This document shows positions 9,401 to 15,784 of a stretch of DNA of 15,784 nucleotides, in pieces. Position 1 is the stretch's first letter. The number at the start of each line of letters is the position of its first letter. The notes beneath the pieces were generated by a model that saw nothing but the letters and a program-made list of their open reading frames with translations, had not been told where the DNA came from and searched no databases. The stretch is from Cochliopodium minus (lineage: Eukaryota; Discosea; Himatismenida; Cochliopodiidae), in the NCBI GenBank assembly GCA_024220525.1, contig JAMYWO010000585.1, positions 1 through 15,784 of the forward strand, written 5' to 3'. The position numbers were made by a program, and so were the translations under genes.

Positions 9401-12400
9401 AAAAAATGTGATTAAAAATAAATCAAATGAAAAATGAAATTTCAAAAAATATAAAAATAGTTTTATTAAAAAATTAAAAAATAAAAATTTTAAAAACAAA
9501 AATATAAAAATGTTTAGAAAAACAAAATTTTTGTAAAATTAATTTAAATAAAATTATAAAAATATTAAAAATAAAATTGAACAAAATAAAAATTAAGTTA
9601 AAATGAATATTAAAAATAAATATAAAACTAGAATAAATAAAATGAACAAATATAAAATATCAAATTGATTGAATAAAAATAAAAATAAAAACTAAAATTA
9701 AATAAAAAACAAGAAATATGAACAGAATTAAAATTTAAAAAAATAAAAATAAACAAAAATAAATAAAACAACAATAAGAAAATTTATTGTTCATTTTTTA
9801 CCAATTAATGTCTTGACTGCTTCGTTGTGATTTTCTTTTGCTTTTCTGATGAGTTGTCTCAACATCTCATTTTCTTTGAGGATTGCGTCGAGAACTCTTT
9901 GCAACTCATCGTTCTCCTCGGTGATCTTCTTGCATTGGAGCAACAAGTTTTGGATCATTTGGTCCTTGTTACCAAACGCATTTTTAGCTTGTTCTCTTTC
10001 CTAAAGAAAAAAAAACGATAAAAATTAATAAAATAAAAGATTAAAATAGAGAATAAAATAAAAGATGAAAAATCAAAAAATAAAAAATAAATAAAAAATC
10101 AAAAATAATAAAAAATAAAAAATAAAAATAAGGAATAAAAATAAAAATAAAAAAATCAAAATGAAGATATTTCTGGAGGTTAGAGAAATGATAAATAAAG
10201 AAATGAAAAAATAAAAAAGTAAAACAAAAAATAAAAAAATAATAAAAAAAATAATAAAAAAAATATAAACATAATAAATAAAAAATAAAATAAAATATTA
10301 CTTTTAAGATGGTGTTTTTAAGATCATCAATTTGTCTTTGTTCTTCTTCACTTATTTGGTTTCTGTTGGAGTTGTCATTTTGCATGAGATTGGACTGAGA
10401 AGTTCCGAGAGAGTTCCCTCCTTGCATTTGGTTCCCTTGGTTTCCGAACGCATTTTGGAAGGAGTTTCCATCCATCGTGTTGTTGGTCCAAACAAACTCT
10501 GTTTGAAAACCTCCTAATAAAATATAAAATCAAAAAAATTGAAATAAAAAATGAAAAATAAAAATATTTAATTGAATAATAAAATAAAAAATAATTTTAA
10601 AAAAAACGTAAAAATATTAAATAAATTAAAGAAAGAATAAAAGACAATTTTAAAAACCTAAAGAAACAAATTAAATTAAAATAAAAAAATAAATATAAAT
10701 GATTATAAAATTCAATAAAATAAAATTAAAATCAAAAACAGAATAATGCTCCAAAAATATTGAGTTTAATAAAACAAAAATAAAAAATGAAAAAAAAAAT
10801 AATCATTAAAAAATAATGAGTGAAATAATGAGTGAAAAAAAATATAACAAAAATAAAAAAAACATTTTTGAAAAAATTTTACCTTGATTTCCATTTTGGT
10901 TGGTGTTCATGTTTTGAAAGGCGTTCAAGAGATAGTCCATCTCCTGTCTTCTAGGGGACAGGTTTGGAAGAGGCTTGTCAGATTCGTGCCAGACAAAGTC
11001 GATGTCCTCTTTCTTCTCCTCTTGGACTTTGGTTGGTCTTTTTTTCTTCTTGGTGCTCACTGATTTCTCGAAAGTTGGAGGGTCTTCTGGCAAAACTGGG
11101 ACAGTACACAAATTGGTCACCTAAAAATTAATGAAATAATTTAAGAACTAAAAAATTAAATTCAAAAATTAAAAAAATCAAATAAATAAAATGAATAATT
11201 CAAAAAAAAATTAAAAATTCAAAAAAAAACAAACTAAATTTTGAATTAAAAAAGAATAATATTAAAAAAAATTAAAATAATTAATAAAAAATCAAAAATT
11301 TATTACATATTTGAAAGAATCAAAATAAAAAATGATTTTAAAAAAAATGATTTTAAATTATGATAAGAAATTATTGAAACAAATATTCAAATAATTTTAA
11401 AGTAAAAAAAAAGAAACCAAATTTTGAATTAAAAAAGAATAACTTTAAAAAAAAGTTAAAAAATTATATTACATATTTGATGGTCGAAGCAGTGTTGTAA
11501 AACATTCTCAAAGTGGTGTACAAGCTGTAGTATCTCTTGAGGCAGTCTTCAAGCAAAGAATCGATCTCTTGAGAGTTATCCCTTTCGTAGAACTGTTTGA
11601 ACAACAAGTTGTTGAGGGAATAGAAAGAAAAGCTGTCGTAAACGAGAGGAATGATAGTAGAAGAAATGCAAGTGTTGGTACCAACATTGTTTGTTCTAAA
11701 TGAAAAAAAAAATGACAAAGCAAATAAAAATTATTCTAAGAATCTTTTCAAAAATAAATAACAATGAAAAAATGATAAAAAGAAAAGGTAATATGAACTA
11801 CAGAAAATAATTTTAATAATTACTCACTTTTTAATTTAAGAATGAAAAATTTTTTTGTGAGAATTTAATCTTCATCATATAATTTGGATGATATTTTTAT
11901 ATATCTCAACATAAGATACTATATATTTTGATAAATGGATCCAAATTATCATATTATCATTTCTAATAATCAAGAATGATTAATACTGATCCAATTATCA
12001 ATCATTTTTACCTAACAAACAGATTTTCAAAGAAAATATAACATATGAATGAATGAGAGATCAAAATATATAAATTATATTTTGGCAATTCTAATCCTTA
12101 TCCATGATAATATAGAAATTTATGATAATAAGATGAGCATATTGATATATTCTTTCTTAGATTATTTTATATTTACCTGTTATCCATTCCTAATGCTTTT
12201 ATGATGTATTTGCTGTAGGTCAATAATTTGGTTTGTAAATCCAAAGATTGATTCAAGAGATCCATCATTTGATATTCGGACATATCCTTCTTCACATTCA
12301 TGAATTTCTTCAAATCGAAGCTACCCTCGATAGTATGCACGATCTCGGGATTCTTATGATGGAAGAGGATCTTGTCCAACAAATAATCTGTATATTTTGT

Positions 12401-13042
12401 GACCAATTGTGCATATGCTAAGGAATAAAAAAGATAAGACAATCAAAAGAATAAAAAAAGAAGAAATATAATTCAAAATTTAGTTCTTTTTGAAATTATA
12501 AAGTATGATAATTCTTTGTATTTAGAGTATAAAATTTTTCATTTTGACATAAAATTTTATTTCGTTATAATGAAATTCCCTCAATAAGTAATTTTCTACT
12601 CTTACTTATATTTATAATTCATTTCTATATTTTATCTTTACCAAATTTTTGGTTTCCCCATACTCCCTCAATCTTTTTGAAAAATGATCTTTGATTGTAC
12701 GAATCGATCAATGATTGTTGATGCCCCTCGACTAATATGAAATGCAAGGTGGTCAATGATTTGTAGGCTGCAATAACCTTCTCCAATAATGGACGAGCAG
12801 TTAATTCCCTGAAATATTCTAAGCATGTTTTTTGATCATGAGATCTTAAAATCAAATCTGAAGAAAGAATAAAAGAAGGTTGGTTTAAAATTTTAAAATT
12901 TTAAAATTTATTTTTAGTTTTGATTTTTATTTTTACTTCTCACATATTTTCTTTTGGGTGCCTCTTCTTGAGATGAAGTGGCTCTTTTTGTCCATACTTC
13001 TACTTCTCTTCCCTTTTCTATAATCTTTTTAATTTTCTGCAT
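6499..13042 (-). CDS. HIP1R: HIP1R/Sla2-family endocytic adaptor (ANTH, coiled coil, I/LWEQ)
   Basis: Complete 14-exon gene, 870 residues. Exons: 13042-12937, 12857-12642, 12417-12177, 11695-11473, 11120-10883, 10513-10302, 10000-9802, 9383-9214, 8876-8634, 8154-8011, 7588-7424, 7111-6933, 6845-6778, 6707-6499 (TAA). All joins are in phase. Residues about 14-275 form an ANTH domain: RATSSQEEAPKRKY (20-33) fits the PI(4,5)P2-binding pattern (K/R)A(T)x6PKxK(H/Y), FILVEGHQQSL matches the HIP1 'HxLLxxGH' region, and TVPVLPEDPPTF (268-279) is the typical HIP1/Sla2 end of ANTH. Residues 325-395 are Asn/Gln-rich; about 396-475 look coiled-coil. The C-terminal third is helical; NKFYLRDKLWLEKLMEL (711-727) resembles the start of the I/LWEQ (THATCH) actin-binding module, and ALIWKLRNQIEEDKKYLSEL (834-853) its last helix. 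Family role: coupling clathrin coats and PIP2 membrane to actin. At 870 residues it is shorter than animal (about 1000) or yeast Sla2, mainly through a short coiled coil. Confidence 0.93.
7112..7423. other. A-rich low-complexity intron (example of HIP1R introns 4-11)
   Basis: Introns at 7112-7423, 7589-8010, 8155-8633, 8877-9213, 9384-9801, 10001-10301, 10514-10882 and 11121-11472 are 300-480 bp of almost pure aaaaataaaat on the plus strand, so T-rich with few G or C on the transcribed sense strand. They have clear GT donors and AG acceptors and no internal gene. Chance ORFs in them encode Phe/Ile/Leu-rich peptides and should not be annotated. Confidence 0.8.
11846..11871. repeat. 26-bp dispersed repeat, copy 2 (in HIP1R intron 3)
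   Basis: Identical over 26 bases to 2398-2423 (core gtgagaatttaatct after a T7 run). It lies in the 481-bp intron 11696-12176, which is a balanced A/T mix unlike the A-rich introns further downstream in the gene. It may mark an old insertion. Confidence 0.65.
11879..11949. repeat. 11-bp inverted repeat with 49-bp spacer
   Basis: ataatttggat (11879-11889) and its exact reverse complement atccaaattat (11939-11949) lie just past the dispersed 26-bp sequence in HIP1R intron 3. This could be a hairpin or terminal inverted repeats of a tiny element. In DNA this AT-rich an 11-bp match is only modest evidence. Confidence 0.4.
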
Positions 13043-13357
13043 TTTGTGAGATATTTTTCTCTTTTCAAATTTTTTTTTTTTTTTTATTATTATTTTTTTT
13101 AAATTTGTGAAGTTATCTTGTTCAAAGATCTTGAATTTTAATCTATCAATTCAAAAAAAAAATGCTTTCAATACAATTTCCATAAATGATTGTTAATTTA
13201 ATTTTTGATGCAAATTGAAGCATAACATTCAAAATAATGGTATATTTTCTTTCTTTTTCTTTCTTTTTCTTTATTTTAAAAATATATCGTTATATTTTTA
13301 TATTCTCCTTTTGAATGAATTTATACATCAAAACAGGAAAGGTAATTTCAAATTATT
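13043..13357. other. Intergenic region, HIP1R promoter side, with poly-T and TTTCT repeats
   Basis: About 315 bp between the Ras-like gene stop and the HIP1R start. It includes a long T-run near 13069-13085 followed by T/A (an A-tract on the HIP1R coding strand about 30-45 bp upstream of the ATG). A short pyrimidine repeat of about 10-bp period (tttctttctt) lies at 13247-13273. It should hold the HIP1R promoter and the Ras-like 3' end. No defined promoter motif is recognised. Confidence 0.55.
13247..13273. repeat. Pyrimidine microsatellite (tttctttctt)n
   Basis: About two and a half copies of a 10-bp CT-rich unit on the plus strand (a GA-rich tract on the HIP1R coding strand). It is a simple-sequence tract in the intergenic region. 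Confidence 0.7.
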
Positions 13358-14059
13358 TTAATACATAACACATACTTTTTTATTATTTTGAATTTCATTT
13401 GGTTCTTCTTTTTCATAATATTTTCTCGATAATCTTACAATTTCAACAAACATCTCCTCAATATTGTGATTATTTTTTGCAGAACATTCAAAAAAATGAA
13501 GATTATGATTTTTACAGAATTCAGAGGCTTCACTCTTTGTAACTTCTCTTTCATCTTCCAAATCCAGTTTGCATCCTTTAAAGAATTATTAATAAATTCT
13601 TTTAAATTAGAATTAATTGGATTGAAATTGAATCGATACCAGCTATTATAATGGGTATTTTAGGATCTTTTTTAATCCTCTGTATCTTATCTAAAAATCC
13701 TTCAATCATTTCAAATGATTTTCTATCTGTTATTGAATAAAGAATTATGAATGCATGGCATCCTCTGATAGTCTGATCAGAATATTGTTCAAATTCTTCT
13801 CTGGAACTTAATTCATGAGGTTCTACTTTTGCTGATCTCTCATCAACATAAATTGTTCTTTCCAATTGTTGACCTATTGTAAAATCATATTCTTCTTGGT
13901 AATAGCCTGCTTTTTTTGTTAAAAATCATCAAAAAAAAGTTTTTAACTTTAAATTTCTTTGCCTCCAGCAAATCTCATGGATATAACTCTTTTCCCCACT
14001 TTTGGACCTCCAATTAAGTTAACTTTTATACAATATTGGATGTTCATGTGTGTTTCCAT
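13358..14059 (-). CDS. Ras-like small GTPase with degenerate nucleotide-binding motifs (probable pseudoGTPase)
   Basis: Three exons (14059-13963, 13906-13640, 13575-13358, TAA), 193 residues, a normal Ras length. Intron 1 (56 bp) needs a GC donor (GAG|GCAAAG) because the GT alternative runs into a stop; intron 2 (64 bp) is GT-AG. Between the threonine of switch I and the G4 motif the protein aligns with human Ras without gaps. The P-loop is GGPKVGKR (17-24): Lys16 is kept, but Ras Gly12, Gly13 and Ser17 become Pro, Lys and Arg. Switch I YDFT keeps Thr35. Switch II DTAGQEE becomes ELSSREE (64-70), losing Asp57, Gly60 and Gln61. G4 NKxD is CKLD (123-126); G5 is ECSAK (151-155). The C-terminus CVMY could be a CaaX-type prenylation box. 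It should be membrane-attached with poor Mg2+/GTP handling and little hydrolysis; it may act as a scaffold or decoy. The intact, spliced frame argues against a simple pseudogene. Confidence 0.88.
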
Positions 14060-14104
14060 TTTTTTTTAATTGAAAAATAATTCAATTTCACATCAGTTTG
14101 AATC

Positions 14105-14233
14105 ATTATTTTGACGTATAACATCCTCCCTTCTTTTATTTTGGTTCTGTTCATATATTTTTTCAATGATCTTTCAGTTTCAGCAAATATATCTCATCGA
14201 TATTGTGATTTTTTTCGCAGAGCATTCAAAGAG
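14105..14233 (-). pseudogene. Decayed copy of Ras-like GTPase last exon
   Basis: Minus-strand sequence beginning TTTGAATGCTCTGCG (FECSA, the G5 SAK region) aligns base by base with the last exon of the adjacent Ras-like gene (TTTGAATGTTCTGCA). The similarity continues through the ATCACAATAT, GAGAT and AAAATAT segments to near the C-terminal codons. One base is missing in the A-run after the SAK codons; this shifts the frame and gives a TGA about 12 codons later. No P-loop, switch or upstream exon can be found before it. It is best read as the remnant of a tandem duplicate, lying just 5' of the living copy. Confidence 0.75.
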
Positions 14234-14478
14234 AGGGTAAATCATTAAAGTTCTCTTCATTCAAATGGTTAAATTTGAATGTTTGAAAAATTTGATGGAT
14301 ATGGAAGTTTCTCAGCCTAATTATCATAGAAATATTATTGCTTTCAACATTTTTTTATAATTAGGATCATCAAAAGTGAAGAAAGAAAATTTGAATATGA
14401 TTATGCAATAGCAAATAATATTCCTTAAAATTGGCATCCCAAGTCATCTCTCATTAAATGAATTAAATTAAAAATAAA
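14234..14478. other. Gap between Ras-like remnant and plus-strand gene
   Basis: About 245 bp between divergent genes. It contains no clear exon. A 20-codon plus-strand stretch at 14366-14428 (ending ANNIP, then a stop) faintly resembles the Ras helix-4/strand-6 region. The area probably holds promoter sequence for the plus-strand gene and more gene debris. Confidence 0.4.
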
Positions 14479-15585
14479 ATGAAGAAAAACAAACCTAATC
14501 AAAAGAAGAACACCAAAATCGATAAAAATGAGATAAAAAAGGTTGATAATTCCAATTCAAATCATATTCCTGTATCTTGGCTCGATTATTGTTTTGATAA
14601 AGCCATCAGCTTTTATGAAGAATATGAATGCTTGAAAATACCTGTTGATGAAAAATTAGAGTAAAAAAAACAATCAGATATTGGAATATATTTCTTGATA
14701 AAAATAACAAAATAGTGAGTCATAAGAAAAAATAATAATTATAACCATATCCTTCATAATAGAAGGAAATAACCTTAAATTGTTGATTCTATCTATTATA
14801 TTAGGATTTCACAGAATATTCTTCCATGATACGACAAAATTGATTTGTCAAAAAAGAATGATCGATAAAAGATCAATATTCACTCCATTTAGTCCAAATA
14901 TATCTTTTAATTTTTTGCTGATACAAAAGATCTGAAAAATAATATTAAATTTTTTATAACAAAAAAAACTTTTTAAATTAAGAAAATTCTTTAAAAATTT
15001 TTTTGAAATAATTAAAGAAAAAAAAAACTTTTTATTTTTTTTATTGAACATTTTTTTTTGTAAAGAGGATCAGTTTGTGTCACATGGTGGAGAGATACAA
15101 TGAAGTCAGGAAAAGAAATTCGATCACAAATCTATTCCATCAAAAAAATCAACCTTAGTAAAGCTTTGCCTAAGCTCGTCGAACTAAGTCTTTTGAATGA
15201 GCAATCTGGTGTAGAAATAAATGAAGAAGAGTTGATTTATTTGACTGTTGAAATCTCTTTAATAAAAGATTTATCTAAATATGAAAATAACAAAGGTTTT
15301 TTTAATTTTTTTAATTTATTATTTTCATTTTCATTTTTTTATTTTTATTTTTATTTTTATTTTCATTTTTATTTTCATTTTTATTTTAATTTTTAATAAA
15401 TTTAATGAACATATTTTTTTTTTAAATTTTTTAAACAGAATTTGGCGAAGAATACGGAGTTCACATAAGAAACAAGAAGACAGGAGAACAAAAGATTTTT
15501 TTGCCTCAATCCCTCACCAAAAGGAACATTTCAGTCAAACAAATCATTGAGCACTCTTCAAGCAAGTTCGAAGTTGAGGACGAAA
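14479..15585 (+). CDS. Unknown protein, plus-strand, 3' end outside window
   Basis: Proposed exons are 14479-14660, 15066-15295 and 15439-15585, then a donor GTAAAA into an intron that leaves the window. Exon 1 (ATG 14479) encodes a Lys/Asn-rich start followed by PVSWLDYCFDKAISFYEEYE. Exon 2 includes VTWWRDTMKSGKEIRSQIY and LPKLVELSLLNEQSGVEI, probably helical. Exon 3 encodes FGEEYGVHIRNKKTGEQKI and VKQIIEHSSSKFEVEDE. Phases fit at both joins (2, then 1), with acceptors AAAG and ACAG. The exon 1-2 join spans a 405-bp intron and is the weak link; if wrong, translation may start at ATG 15100 and 14479-14664 would be separate. The exon 2 donor (GTTTTT) is poor, but the frame runs into poly-Phe nonsense without splicing. 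I do not recognise a domain. The gene is divergent from the Ras-like gene. Confidence 0.6.
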
Positions 15586-15723
15586 GTAAAATATTTATTA
15601 TTTTATTATTTTTTTTTGATTTTTAATTTATTTATTTTTTATTATTTTTTCCATTTTTTTATGTTTATTTTTTTATGTTTATGTTTATTATTTATTTTTA
15701 TTATTTATTTATTTTTATTTTTA

Positions 15724-15754
<31 letters not shown>

Positions 15755-15784
15755 TTTATTTTTATTTTTATTTTTATTTTTATT
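15586..15784. repeat. T-rich intron with (ATTTTT)n hexanucleotide array at right edge
   Basis: After the GTAAAA donor the sequence is low-complexity T/A to the end of the window. From about 15695 it becomes a nearly perfect tandem array of attttt units. The sense strand is T-rich, as in the introns of the HIP1R gene on the opposite strand. No coding signal. Confidence 0.75.

Noticed and set aside
9827-10021. Plus-strand 64-residue ORF
   Set aside because: Antisense to HIP1R exon 7, whose minus-strand translation is a clear coiled coil.
7567-10475. Phe/Ile-rich ORFs in the HIP1R region on the minus strand (for example 7567-7785, 8704-9099 and the tail of 10041-10475)
   Set aside because: These run through A/T-only introns past canonical GT donors; the F/I/L/Y content is a by-product of T-rich sense sequence.
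10302-10513. FG-nucleoporin interpretation of the N/Q/G-rich exon
   Set aside because: No FG repeats, and the exon is in phase between ANTH and coiled-coil exons, so it is a linker of the HIP1R/Sla2 homologue.
11508-11723. 71-residue minus-strand ORF overlapping HIP1R exon 4
   Set aside because: Wrong frame. The in-phase frame gives ANTH-like sequence joined by a TTTAG acceptor and continuing correctly from exon 3.
13640-13865. Reading through the end of Ras exon 2 into a stop (ending AGIDSISIQ...)
   Set aside because: Splicing at GCTG|GTATCG to the AAAG acceptor at 13576 restores a Ras-like CKLDL G4 motif in correct alignment; read-through destroys it.
14848-15051. Minus-strand 67-residue ORF
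   Set aside because: Mostly A/T low-complexity sequence with Phe/Lys runs and no recognisable domain. The more complex part (14850-14940) might be old gene debris but cannot be supported.

Overview
The window is nuclear DNA of a very AT-rich, intron-rich microbial eukaryote. Genes are cut into short exons by many spliceosomal introns (about 50-480 bp), and most of these introns are almost pure A/T low-complexity sequence. The gene content (RCC1-type propellers, Ras-like GTPase, HIP1R/Sla2 endocytic adaptor) and the intron style would suit an amoeboid or amoeboflagellate protist such as an Anaeramoeba-like lineage. That assignment is inference; no lineage-specific marker is visible.

Layout, left to right: (1) a minus-strand RCC1-repeat gene, 3' end beyond the left edge (217-1882); (2) its tandem, apparently complete minus-strand paralogue (2502-4811); (3) a minus-strand gene for a small four-helix membrane protein of unknown function (5212-6073); (4) a complete 14-exon minus-strand HIP1R/Sla2 homologue (6499-13042) with ANTH domain, N/Q-rich linker, short coiled coil and talin-like I/LWEQ region, 870 residues; (5) a minus-strand, Ras-sized, probably catalytically dead GTPase (13358-14059); (6) directly upstream, a frameshifted remnant of another copy of its last exon (14105-14233); (7) a plus-strand gene of unknown function running off the right edge (from about 14479 or 15066). 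All splicing was worked out by hand from GT/GC...AG signals and reading-phase agreement; every join reported for genes 1-5 keeps the frame.

Functionally, the HIP1R/Sla2 protein should link PI(4,5)P2 membranes and clathrin coats to actin. The Ras-like protein keeps an effector-loop threonine, a SAK motif and a C-terminal CVMY box but has lost most nucleotide-handling residues. The two RCC1 genes show an unusually clean architecture: each propeller blade is one exon (or a micro-exon pair) between phase-1 introns, and the first short exon supplies the strand that closes the seventh blade. No operon-like logic is expected, and I see no tRNA, rRNA, CRISPR array or intact mobile element.
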